DNA of 64,000 nt from assembly GCF_032854445.1 (NCBI RefSeq), contig NC_088304.1, positions 11,357,704-11,421,703 on the forward strand. The letters are read 5' to 3'. Under the pieces are notes generated by a model. That model did no database searches. It saw only the letters and a program-made list of their open reading frames with translations, and had not been told where the DNA came from. The stretch is from Liolophura sinensis (Eukaryota; Mollusca; Polyplacophora; Chitonida; Chitonidae). Of the stretch, positions 34,501 through 44,045 are shown one piece after another; position 1 is the stretch's first letter, and each line of letters opens with the position of its first letter. Made by a program: the position numbers and the translations under genes.

Positions 34501-35471
34501 TGTACGCCTTTGCAGCCTTGCGCACAGCGCAGGAGAGAGGATCAAGATCTAGGGGCGTATTACACCAGGCTATTTTAGGCTGAATCCAGAATTTTAATCC
34601 CATACCAGCGCGGCACAATGACACACAACAGTGTGGTCGCTGTGAGTTCCAGTCCAGCTCATGCTGGCTTCCTCTCCGGCCGTGTGTGGGGAGTTCTGTC
34701 AGCAAGCTGGGGATAGTCGTGGCTTTCCCTCGGGCTCTGCCCGGTTTCCTCCCAATATAATGCTGGCCGCCGTCATATAGGTGAAATGTTCTTGAGTACC
34801 ACGTAAAACACCCATCAAATAAATAAAAAATAAAATGAGCAAAATATTAGATTTTGGATGCTCACACTTCACTAAAATTTCACCTTTACAGCATAAAATT
34901 AACGGTCAAATTTCTATCGATTTGAGGCATATATTCAAGAGCTTAATTTGGATTACAGAAACGAGAAGGTAGCGAACGTAACGATTCAGAGCGGTTAATG
35001 TGGAAGCTAAGCTGGGAACGTAACCACTTGATCTCAGAGCTACCGAAGAGCATGCATTGTCAGTGCGCTCAGTATTAGCATATACTTACATATGGCGTTT
35101 CCGAATGGCCAGGACATGACGTAAGCGGATCCAGTAAAGGTGATGCACAGCGTCAGGAAAAGCAAGTCAGCAATGGCCAGATTCACCAGGTACAAATTCG
35201 TCACTGTCTTCATGGCGCCATTCTTGGAGACCACATACACCACGAGCGTGTTGCCTGGGATACCGACGAGGAAGATCAAGCCAAAGATGGCGACCACGAG
35301 TCTTCCGTCCGGCGCATTGTCGGGAATGGCAGAGGCGTCGTAGACGTCGTAGGTGATGTTGGTCAAGTTGCCCAGCGTCAGATTACTGGAGGCGAAATCA
35401 TAGGCATAGATGTAGTCCCAGTAGTACTGGTAATCGTAAGAATAGGCGCCATTCGATCCACCAGCGGCCAT
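21732..35471 (-). CDS. rhodopsin-family neuropeptide GPCR (galanin/allatostatin-A/kisspeptin receptor-like)
   Basis: Three exons join in phase: 35,090-35,471, 25,650-25,767 and 21,732-22,509, giving 425 aa. All junctions are GT-AG. The product should be a seven-helix plasma-membrane receptor coupling a peptide signal to G proteins. The N-terminus is Tyr-rich with three N-glycosylation sites (N30, N35, N38). TM1 spans about 58-80 and TM2 about 93-115. C128 at the top of TM3 can pair with C209 in ECL2. DRY is D152-R153-Y154, TM6 has CWLP (288-291) and TM7 has NPLIY (328-332), preceded by AHCLSYANSAV. That TM7 wording and VNYLMVVT in TM3 place it near galanin, allatostatin-A and kisspeptin receptors, but the ligand cannot be told. 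The start is the ATG at 35,471; an in-frame GTG at 35,516 follows a stop and is not used. The C-tail is rich in Arg, Pro and Glu. Confidence 0.93.
22520..23030. repeat. 39-bp minisatellite at a splice acceptor
   Basis: About 12-13 copies of a 39-bp unit (landmarks TCCAGTGTGAAAGCAGAG and TTCAGCATTAGATTTGG on the plus strand) fill the end of receptor intron 2. Because 39 is a multiple of three, a 13-aa repeat frame is open on the minus strand; I treat it as noncoding. The array starts within about 10-20 bp of the exon 3 acceptor. Confidence 0.9.
23031..23648. other. receptor intron 2, featureless stretch
   Basis: AT-rich intronic DNA with short frames only. I see no repeat or exon signal beyond two near-copies of ATCNATATGGTAATCA at about 23,355-23,395. 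Confidence 0.5.
23649..23900 (+). mobile_element. SINE-A (tRNA-derived), full length
   Basis: The head GGGGCCTCCGTGGCTCAGTT and the following GGTTAGCGC resemble a tRNA A box. The body runs through AGTCCAGCTCATGCTAGC, GCAACCTGCGGATGGTCGTG and CACCATAATACTGGCCGCCG, and the tail is CAAATAAATAAATAAAT. This is the reference copy for the many partial copies in the window. Confidence 0.88.
24655..24933 (-). mobile_element. SINE-A, full length, reverse orientation
   Basis: Starts with a TTTATTTATTTATTTGAT tail complement and ends with CCAACTGATCCACGCGGGCC, the complement of the tRNA-like head. It lies in receptor intron 2. Confidence 0.87.
25650..25767 (-). CDS. receptor exon 2 (TM3 and DRY)
   Basis: Encodes residues 128-166 plus two bases, from C128-K-L-V-N-Y through IDRYYAITKP. 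Acceptor TTTTCAG|GTAAAC and donor TTCAG|GTAAAG are both good. The exon's 5' edge, with its acceptor, is repeated in tandem just upstream (25,780-26,790). Confidence 0.92.
25780..26790 (-). repeat. ~117-bp tandem array derived from receptor exon 2 edge
   Basis: Nine further copies of the exon 2 acceptor region lie upstream of the true exon on the coding strand. Each carries a variant of CAG|GTAAACTTGTGAATTACC. Plus-strand landmarks lie at about 25,866, 25,982, 26,081, 26,204, 26,269, 26,395, 26,511, 26,628 and 26,745, spaced 66-125 bp and mostly near 117. Two copies (about 26,030-26,101 and 26,226-26,290) still translate as KLVNYLMLATMSVNLAA, against KLVNYLMVVTMSVSVLTLAA in the exon. Similarity therefore extends about 50 nt into coding sequence. 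None shows a full exon with its donor. Confidence 0.9.
27045..30712 (+). pseudogene. decayed intronless gene with FEN/PIN-like and CXC motifs (likely mobile origin)
   Basis: A 3.7 kb protein-coding remnant lies in receptor intron 1, antisense to the receptor, with no introns. Best frames: 27,045-27,833; 27,834-27,950; 28,320-28,640; 28,810-29,336; 29,368-29,670; 29,753-30,442; 30,485-30,712. Breaks include TAG at 27,831, a 1-bp shift near 27,950, TGA replacing Trp near 28,812, and shifts near 29,335 and 29,670-29,750. The N-part has DLVAAEGKYRVKC. The middle has VDGHALIQ and VDVVFDR. Then come NHEEADTRLILYS, CTDTDVFLLLIHF and HAITGCDTCSSFAGF, an order of acidic motifs like FEN/XPG-type PIN nucleases. 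The end has ISCGCQIKCRRGNCKCH, a tesmin/TSO1-like CXC pattern. I recognise it as a multi-copy uncharacterised invertebrate family; mobility is inference. Confidence 0.8.
28337..28496 (+). repeat. 40-bp direct repeat x4 inside the pseudogene
   Basis: Four consecutive copies of a 40-bp segment (landmark ATGGATATGGTGGAAATCCT) start at 28,337, 28,377, 28,417 and 28,457. One copy corresponds to the family's coding sequence (SSCMDMVEILLD). The extra copies introduce a stop (GCTTGA), so this is a secondary expansion after or during decay. Confidence 0.9.
31300..32831 (-). mobile_element. Tc1-type DNA transposon with TIRs and TA duplication
   Basis: Terminal inverted repeats AACTCTGTCAAAAAAGAAAC (left, from 31,300) and its complement (right, ending 32,831) are flanked by TA at 31,298-31,299 and 32,832-32,833. 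Beyond the perfect block both ends continue with TAACCCC after a 1-nt offset. The 1.53 kb element sits in receptor intron 1 with its transposase on the same strand as the receptor. Confidence 0.93.
31495..32502 (-). pseudogene. Tc1 transposase, one internal nonsense codon
   Basis: The reading frame starts at ATG 32,502 (MPRLSSADRNIAIGRLQAGE) and runs 335 codons to TGA. It is broken only by TGA at 32,389-32,391 (codon 38, TTIS-stop-LW, where related proteins have Arg). The N-terminal HTH region is followed by the GRPR-like basic box (RPRSGRP). The catalytic DDE domain has WFSDESRF, then QQDNARPH, then SPDLNPIEHLWD. The second Asp and the Glu are separated by 34 residues, the DD34E spacing of Tc1 elements. 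It would catalyse cut-and-paste transposition at TA. CGA to TGA is the kind of change CpG decay produces. A downstream start (codon 91) would give a truncated protein without most of the DNA-binding region. Confidence 0.92.
34260..34583 (+). other. unrecognised 107-codon ORF in receptor intron 1
   Basis: ATG-started frame with ordinary composition (YIDKLLHLGPMQVEDKW, then VQDQKQENMKTIVNSV). I recognise no domain. It lies antisense to the receptor and is followed immediately by a SINE, so it may be a transposon fragment or chance. Confidence 0.2.
34625..34835 (+). mobile_element. SINE-A, 5'-truncated
   Basis: Retains GTCCAGCTCATGCTGGCTTC, the CTCTGCCCGGTTTCCTCCC block, GCCGCCGTCATATAGGTGAA and the CAAATAAATAAA tail. 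The tRNA-like head is missing or unrecognisable. Confidence 0.8.
35090..35471 (-). CDS. receptor exon 1 (N-terminus, TM1-TM2)
   Basis: Encodes residues 1-127 plus one base. Includes the glycosylated N-terminus, GNTLVVYVV of TM1 and NLAIADLLFL of TM2. Donor is ATAT|GTAAGT. Confidence 0.92.
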
Positions 35472-37265
35472 GACTGCGGAACGGACTCGTTCGTCAAAAG
35501 GCTTCAAGATTTCCACTCAGCAACGTATAGTCTCTTTGTGAATATAGATTCATAACGCATTCAAATAACTAGTAGAACTGGTGATTGTGCTTTATCCGAT
35601 AGACATAATTCTAATTTTAAATTCTAGGCGATAACTCCACTTAGGCAAACGTGTTACCCCGGTGTCTAGTGATCCAGAAGGTTTCCCCGAGAATCGGTTT
35701 AGACTTTAGATGTCGGTAGATGAAAAATCCTCCTCTGTATATGGCAATGCCACACAGCTTTATCACCAAAGCTCACTTATTCAAAGCAAGATTTCCGAAC
35801 ACGCACCTGATCCAATCAGTGCGCATGTCATTTTAGGAGCTTCCATCAAGCTCTCCAAATGTCGAAAGGTCGCAAATATTGCGGATTGATTCAGTTCACA
35901 CTGCGCACGTGTGGCCTTTCATCATCAGTCGTGTATTTGGCTACTTTTCTCGCAATTCTTGTCCAGCCGATTTTGTCCTCAATGTAAACGATTTAATTGT
36001 CCGCAAATCGATAACACAAGTCTTTTTTTAAAGAACTGCATGATTAACTCATTATTTCCTAGCGTGGCCTCAAGCATTAACGTTCAGAAGTCATGATTGG
36101 CCTGACTTCTTCAGCATGGAATTCTTGTCCATAAACAAATGCGCACAATAATGACCTGAAAACAAAAATCCAGTGGCTGCAATCACAATGGTGCGCGTGC
36201 GTCATCCACGGCAAAAAAAAACTTTACGTCACCTGATCGTTTAATTGGCTTATAGCGTTTCGGATGTATATCACGTGACAATAAGACGCGATAGGCGTCG
36301 AGATTATCCGCGTTCTTACCCTGACCCCCTACATGTGTGAACCGATGAAAACAGATGCTAACTTGTCTGGTGCAAAGCGGGACAAGGTCGACAGCCTGGG
36401 ATTACAGGAGAAAAAATGTATTTTTGAGCATTGATACTATTAGATACTGGTGCATGGCTCATGCTGCGTGACACTGCACTTCAAAGAACGAATTAAACAT
36501 AGCAAATGTTGTTTCGAGACGGTCAGCTATCTTGAATAACAGGTTATTGTGGACAGAAAAATCTGTCCACTGATTTAAGAGCATTTTCTGCCTGTCAACC
36601 GCTGGCACAAGAAGTGTGGGTTCGATCAGGCGATCCCTATAGAACTCCGCCTCCAATTTTGTTGATGGGACATTAGTAACAATGCCAAGTGACAGGAAAT
36701 TCCCGTGTACCGACCTAAATTCAAAAATAACTGAAAGTTCGTGGAGTTTGTGATGTAGAATTCATTTATCCATTCATTTCCAGACTGCCCCCAACCAAAT
36801 ATAGGTTTTTGCACAATATATACCATATTTGGAAACTGGGATTGTCTTATAGTCTAATAATACAGGTGCACGGAGCTCTGGATTCCAATTCTTGAACGTT
36901 ACATGAGAAACCGCATCATCCGGCCGAACTGCGATTGCAGTTAGTTCCTAAGTTCTGTTCGATTGTACAGAATAAACAAGCGGCATTCGCCAATAATATA
37001 TACAGATTACGGTGCCACCACTCACCTGTTCTAATAATGAAACAGGCCGAAACGTGTCTGTTATTTTCAGTTCGCTGATAGTTAAATAGGAAAAAATGTA
37101 ATTAAAAATGATATAATTATATCGGGATTTGGGCTTTCTTTCGTATAATGCCGTCATATTTTCATATATATATTTCTGTGAGCATACTGTGTCCCCGCAG
37201 ATTCACTCCGTCACATAAATGGCTAATACAAGCCACACTTGGAGTGTGTCAATATACTGCATTGC
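35472..37265. other. 5' flank of the receptor gene, noncoding
   Basis: I see no exon-like frame or repeat here. It should contain the receptor promoter and any 5' UTR exon, but no core element stands out. A CTCACCTG at 37,020-37,030 resembles a reverse donor without a convincing exon. Confidence 0.4.
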
Positions 37266-37269
37266 GGCA

Positions 37270-37472
37270 GACAACTTCGATAATCGAACGCCTGTCCGAC
37301 TCTTCCAGCACCTATCGTATGGTTCGGGAGCCCGTCGTATGGTTCGAGCGCCTGCTGGATAGTTTGAACGCTAGTTGGACGGCTCGAATGCCCGTTGAAT
37401 GATTTGGGCACCAATCAGACGGTTCGAGGGTCCGTTACATGCTTCATGCGCCCCTCGCATGGTTCGAGCCAT
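37270..37472. repeat. degenerate ~24-27 bp tandem repeat
   Basis: Roughly eight variants of CGTCGTATGGTTCGAGCGCC succeed each other (ATGGTTCGGGAGCCCGTCG, TAGTTTGAACGCTAGTTGG, ACGGTTCGAGGGTCCGTTA and so on). The repeat is old and irregular. Confidence 0.75.
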
Positions 37473-40400
37473 ATTGCATTCTTCCTATACGTTCGCTTCA
37501 CATCGCTGCAACCATGCACTAGCAAACTCTGTACACAAATCGTGAACAATGTCGCGGTCATGGTGATGAGGCACAGAGTGATGGCAGGAAAAACAAAAAA
37601 ACAAAATTTGTTTCTTTCAATATATATTTTAAACACACATTCTCTTTATGTGAAATATGCACCACCTGATTTTAACAAACAACTTAAATTTTTTACTGAT
37701 GAATAATGATTAGATCGTTCCGGGCGTTGTGAGGTTATTCTACGGCCCGTTTCGTCAAATGGATGGCTGGACAATTTCTCACTTATGCGGTATCTGTGAG
37801 TTCAAGTCCAGTTCATGCTCACTTCTTCTCCACAGATACATGGGAAAATCTCCCAACAATCTGGGAATGGTCGTGGGCTTTCCCGGGCTATGCCCGGTTT
37901 CCTCTCATCATAATAGGTCAGTGTTACTACTCCATCGTCATAGTTCTGAAGTGATGTCATAGCTGCTCCAAGCCAATCATCTGCACTCTCTTTAGTCAAA
38001 TGACTGGAGTACTAGAGGTGAAAAGAAAAGCCGAATTTAACCCAAGTGAGAGAGGCCTTGAATAAGATTTTAGCATGAAGAGTAACGAAAAATATAGATT
38101 TCCGATAAGAATTTTTTTCTGGAAAAGTAATCTGAATGTGCCTAACCTTCAAATACGATAATGTCATTGTCCTTTGGTTCTTTAAACTTTAGAAAATGGC
38201 AAAAATCAGCAATTAATTCCATGTTACTGATCACCTCCTGGTCCTTGTGAGGAACCCGGATGCTCAAAGCTACGGATAGGGTCATTTCCTCGAGAAAAAA
38301 AAAAAAGATTTTGGACATACGGGCAGAGCTCTTTCCGAAGTTCTACAGACAAAACAGCGAATAATGATTTAACTAATGTGAAACGAAGATGTGGCAATAG
38401 AAAAATGAACACATGCAGCGTTTTCAATTTTATATTCCAGGCACGTTCTTTTTCGTAACTCAAATAACATAAGATAACATTTGGAATAAACGAGCATAAT
38501 ACATTTTTTTTTCATCTTCAGATCGGGGAACTTCCCGCCTCATAGGGCTTATGGGAAACATGACGTCCCAAATAAATATTTATTCATTTCCATCACACTT
38601 TGCTTTCAGTTTCTGTATTGGTGCAATCTAATTAAAGTCTGAGGGTATGTTAACAATATCAATGAAATACCGTAGGCCGTCTTCCAAAGCTCATTGAGTT
38701 CAAGGACCTTCCAAAAGAAGCATTTAAACCAGACTGGTTCATACAAGACGAATATGGGCAAATCATTTCATTGCATTTGGATTAATAATACGAAAATCTC
38801 CAGGTAGGTCTCTTAAGCTTTTACATTCCGAAGGTCGTACGCCCAAAATTATCTTAAAGTGACACATATTGGTAATAAATAAAATGCTGACTGTGCTGCA
38901 TACCATCTGATTTAATCAGAATGTGTTTGGCTCACATATTTTATATAATTATATACACCACACTAACATAGCACCATATAGGGAAATAAAAACTAACTCA
39001 ACTTGGTTTTGAACCACCGTCTGCCGATAAAACACAGAAAAGAAAACTGAAGTGGCAATCTGCTAAAATCAAAGTTTACATCGTACTACATCATGAAAGA
39101 GCTTACGCTAGAGCTTAAGAAACAAGTAAAACTGAGACGTAACTTCTGGTGTAACATTTAACAAGACAGTTCTGTCATTCCTGGGAGTATATTTTACAAT
39201 TTTGTATTTTATTATTTTGGAGAGCAATAAGTAACAGAATAATAAAAATACTTCGAGAAATGACAGGACTATAAAAATGATACGATGACGGTAAATTCGA
39301 CTGCTTATACAGTACGATGAAAAGTTTTGTAAATACACATGTCAAATAGAATATAAATAAATAATAGTACATACTACTATAATATGAAAATGAGACTTTT
39401 GGATATATACATACGACAGTTTCATTAAAATTCCTGATAGGAGACGTCATTATTTTGGTGGGAACGAATGGGATATGGTAAGGTACGTCGTGGAAAACAT
39501 TTACTGGGCACACATGTACTGTATTTATACGGAGTCCTAATTTTCGAGTCTACATGTAACTTTATGGTGATTTCTGAACATGAATGAAGTATCACGGCCA
39601 CATGACTCTAACATATGATGGTTTATATTATCCCCAAGTCTTTATCCTACTGGTATATCTCAAAGAAATAACCGTTCTTGACCATGGCTCATGTTCACAA
39701 AGAAGATACGGCCCGGAATTAATACTGCGAGCCTATGCTATACCGGAGATCTTTCGCACTGAAGTCCAAATCAATTTTTTTCCGTTTTTTTTTAAAAATA
39801 ACCCAAACTAGTTACCTTTCAAAAAATGTCAAGTCTTGTCTGTAACCCTTCAAAGTCAACAATAAATCTGATATTTCCTGACAAGCAATAGGTTAACATA
39901 TTCTGGGTGGAAACAGAAAATTTAATTTGATTAGGAAATATGGATTTTTTTGCCAAAAATCTCGAGTATAGCCTGTTTAATCAGGTATTGGCTTGCACAC
40001 CTGATCACTTTGTCTCCGAACCCATAAAATTAATGTCCAAATATCTTACATGTTACACGTAAGATAAACCAGTACAGTCAAAATGTATGCCGGTGATCTG
40101 TTACAGTAACGGTTACAGGCCCGTTGTCAGAAATCAGAAGGGACAGGGGCCAAGGGTACACACCTCAAGAAGGAGGCCGGGTGACAATTTCCCCAGTATC
40201 TATCTGGCACAAAAAGGGGCAAGGTGCACACTTAAGAGCAGGACGCAGCATCCTTCTTAAAAAAAGCCTAGCTAGAGGTATGCATTTATACGAACAGTTT
40301 ATTGCTCAAACATTGACGGTACAATGTATTGTTCTGAGGTGTGTAAGCTAACTGGCCACTAAATAACTAATGCACAAGGACGTGCCCCTATTAGGGTGCT

Positions 40401-41219
40401 TACCCTAAATGACCTAAAAATTTGACAATAAAAGAGCATTTTTGGAGCAAATAAATATATTTTTGTCTTCTAAAAAGACACAGTACACATACTGTGTCTT
40501 CATTGTCGCAGGGCGAGCCCATTCTGTTAAAGTGCTGCCGCCACTGAACCATCATGCTGAAGACACCAGATAAGACACCCCATCAAGTCACATTATACTG
40601 ACATTGAGCCAACCAGTCATGTTTCCTTGCTCTAACCTCTCAGAACTGAGCGCCAGGTGAGGTAACTTTCCTGAGAGACAAAATGTTTTTTTTGAACTCC
40701 GACTGGACATCTTTTGAAACCCTATATTTCCACAATTTTTCTTCTTTTTTTCTTAATTTGGTTTCCCAGAGAGTTAATATTCCTAATGAAATGCAACATT
40801 AATAAGAAGCATTAACTGATCAATTATATGTACTTAAAGACCATTCCAATAGATTCAATGAGTTTGAAGGGATTTTATTATTTGAATTTATTTTGTAAAA
40901 CAAGAAACGTTAAAAACATAACCAGCACCCTTAATGTGTTTTACGAAGGGCTTAAATTCAGAAATCATTTTACCAAAAAGTCAGGGGTAAAAATTTAACA
41001 AGTTTTGGTGATTTCAACAATGGTGGACAAAACTGATTTAAAAAAATATTATGAAACCGATTCATAGCACTATACACATCTGTCATTATGGTACATCTCA
41101 AACTTTTTAAAACCTTTTGGGTTTCACAACCCAACTGTGCAGAAAGGTTTCAAATCGGGCTCAAATGGTTGAATATTTAATCTTAAGTGTTGCTTCTGGA
41201 GGAGCTTGAACGAATTCAA
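37473..41219. other. intergenic stretch between receptor and ADAD genes
   Basis: Holds a partial SINE-A at about 37,790-37,925 and, near 40,500-40,680, a diverged relative of SINE-B (TATACTGACATTGAGCCAAC and GAGCGCCAGGTGAGGTAAC). A poly-A run lies near 38,297. I see no gene. Minus-strand AATAAA candidates for ADAD lie at 40,874-40,879 and 40,887-40,892. Confidence 0.5.
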
Positions 41220-41965
41220 TTTCACTTTTCCGCAGGGTGCCATTTCTCAGAGCCTTTGGGTTTGAATTTCCAGCTGACTATCAAAGCGTCTGGACTATTT
41301 GGGTTGATTTTCAGCTGGTTTCTCAGTGCCTGAACTATTTTTGTGCACTTTCTCTTGGCTTATCAACAGGGAACTACAGGGGTTTCAATTTCCAGCTGTC
41401 TTCTCAAGGAGCCCGAACCATTTCACTCTCCAACTGCTGACTCACTTCTCAAACTGTTTAAACTCATGGGGTTTCTCTTTCCTGTAGTTTGACAACATTT
41501 CAAAACTGATAAGAATCCTTGTGTTTTACTTCCCTCCTGTGTCACTTCTGTTACAATGTACACTCTCATTAATTCTTTGCATTTGACTTTTCAACCAATA
41601 CTACTCCTTGAGTTTCATTTTTTGGCTTGACAATGGGTAACTTCTAAAACCTTGGATTTCACTTTCTAGCTGCTGGTCACTTTCTGCACCGAATTCCTTG
41701 GGTTTCATTTTCCAGGTAACACATCAATTTTCACAGTGTTTAAACTTGTTGGGGTTTCACGTTCCAGCTGTCACATCTAACACAATCTTCTTTCGCTTTC
41801 ATTATCCAGCCAGGGTGTCACTTTTTAAACCCTTCAAACTTGTTGGGTTTTACTTTCCAATTGCTGAGTCCCTTCCCCTACCAAACTCCTCAGGTTTCAT
41901 TTTCCAGCCAATATATCACTTTTCAAACTGTTTAAATTCACTAGGCTTCACTTTCCAGCTACCCA
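41220..41965 (-). repeat. ~48-bp tandem array that includes the ADAD C-terminal codons
   Basis: On the ADAD strand the last coding segment (TGGAAAGTGAAGCCTAGTGA onward) is the first of about 15 decaying units. TGG landmarks of the first copies are at 41957, 41906, 41859, 41808, 41766 and 41714, so spacings are 42-52 bp. The copy at 41859 reads WKVKPNKFEGFKK-stop, the same 14-codon length as the true end [13 protein letters not shown]-stop. The copies at 41906 and 41714 start WKMKPEEF and WKMKPKEF. The true end matches the conserved ADAR/ADAD C-terminus, so the array grew from coding sequence. Confidence 0.9.
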
Positions 41966-42162
41966 GTCCAACCTGGGACAAATGACTGAGGAAGGTGGCC
42001 TTTACCATCTGATAGGACTGACTTGCTTGTTTCACATCTCTGTATGTTTTCAGCTGAAGAAGGTCTGCTCTTTTAGCAGCTCTGGCAATGTCTCGGAAAC
42101 GAAAGAGAAATGCAGCCTTGCAAAGACGACTGGACAGAGCAACACCGCTTTTAAAAGGGGAT
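41916..42162 (-). CDS. ADAD1: ADAD exon 10 (C-terminus)
   Basis: Residues 616-697 and [39 protein letters not shown] and WKVKP. Tyr656, Lys660, Tyr666, Lys670, Trp685 and Lys688 match the C-terminal inositol-phosphate contacts of ADAR2. Its last 42 nt are the first unit of a tandem array running into the 3' UTR. Confidence 0.93.
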
Positions 42163-44008
42163 CTGAAAAAAAAAAAAAATAATCAGGAAAATTCTGTTTG
42201 TTTGAGATCTATAGCTACTTAAGTTAGTTTCTTTGAATACACATTTTAAAGAATGTTGAAAGAGTTTGATTTGTCGCACCAACTTGATGGATGAAAATAC
42301 ATGGAGGGCAAATTACATTCTGTATAGGTATTTTTAAATATGTATAGAGCTTGTCGCATTTTCATCTAACTATAACATATTTATTTATTTGACTGGAGTT
42401 TTATGTCATGCATACTGAGAATCTATTCACTTGTACATGCACAATGGCAGCAAGCATTATGATAGAAAGAAGACTGGAGGAAATCCACAACCATCTGCAG
42501 GTTGCTGGCAGACCTTCCCATGTAGCACCAGAGAGGAAGCCAGCATAGTTGGAGTTGAACTCAGAATGATCCTATTGGTGAGAGGCTCATGGGTCACAGT
42601 GCTGTACTAGCAAGCTAACCACTAGGCCACACAGACTCTCAGCTGTAATGAAAGGTATTTCTCTATGTATGTACACATTAGTCTGTCCTTTGGTTTTCTT
42701 GACAACCACTCTTCTGATCGATACAGCACTGGGCAACTGAAGAAATGTACATGTATGCATGTATACTTGAAATTTTACGTCGTACTTAACAATATTTCAA
42801 TCATATCATATCGCACCTAAACTTTAACTTTTTCAAATCCATGCTGCAACCTGCAGTATCATGCTAAAGAAACCAGACATGTTAGCAGGGCCAAATACAG
42901 GTTTTCAATTTTGGGCACCCTCTTAGTAGGCTACTTTGGTCCATAAAAATATCTTCAGATATAAGGAAACCAGAAATGAATGCCTTACATGTCAGATTTG
43001 AGTGTCAAATTTACTTCAAGGACTTTGTAAAGTCCGTACAAATGAACATAGCTTGAATATTTTTTTCGCACATTTAAGCTGAATTTATCAAGCATTATTG
43101 TAATTTGGGCTTTTCGGTTTTTTTTAAGGGTATCCTGTAATTTGGGCAACCGTAAACTTTATGATAAAGTCCTTGCATTTGGACCTGTAATGACATGACA
43201 TGCTGCAACCACCATGTCATCTCACAGTTACCATGGTTACGGTATACTGACATGGATACAATCAGTGCTCCACTTTTCCCCTCACAACAGGCCCAGTCCC
43301 TTTACTTACGACGGATCTTCCCTGCCTGATAATCCATTGATGACTTCTATTTTCTCGTCCCCATGTGACCAGTTGACAGACAGTTTTTCTGGCAGTCCTT
43401 CTGCTGGGTTATACATGTTGTTGAACTCTTCGGGTGTGGAGAAGAGAAGAGGGTGATGTGTCCGGTAAGGTGTGGGCAGAGCCTGGCCAAGGATTCCATA
43501 CACACGACAGCACACAGCACCGCACGCTACACCATGGTCAAACTTGGTACCTGTCAATACAAACTTGGGTTTAGTGATCGCACCTAAACTTTAACTTTTT
43601 CAAATCACACATTTTGCTTTATTCTGATTAATTCATTCACCTTATAGGAGTTTTTAGTGAAGTTTGAATTATTAGAAAATTTAAGTTTTGGCATCAAAGG
43701 TAGGCCTTCTGAAAGTGCATTTTTGCATACCCAACTTAAAGATGAAATACAGCAAGTATAATGTTGCAGCAAAGATATTGATGTGCCCTTGGTGGGTAAG
43801 ATGGCTAAAGCCCTGGCTGGCTGTGACTGTCAGGCCGTTGGCCAGTGAGGTTGTGAGATCAATTCCAACCCTTGGTGGTTGATCTGTGGCCTAATGTCAG
43901 GTTATTTTTAGGTAATGATATTATCACTACATTACACTGTTGACTAGTACTTCGTATCGAACAAAACTTGCTGATTGTGAAGTTTCAAACATCCTAAATA
44001 AGCATGTA

Positions 44009-44045
<37 letters not shown>

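Noticed and set aside
35472-35516. Receptor start 15 codons further upstream
   Set aside because: The codon there is GTG immediately after an in-frame TGA; the ATG at 35,471 has a good context.
41982-42182. Plus-strand ORF of 66 aa
   Set aside because: It is the antisense shadow of ADAD exon 10.
44010-44040. Retroposed mRNA ending in the poly-A tract
   Set aside because: No coding or target-site duplication is visible next to the run; a simple A expansion is enough.
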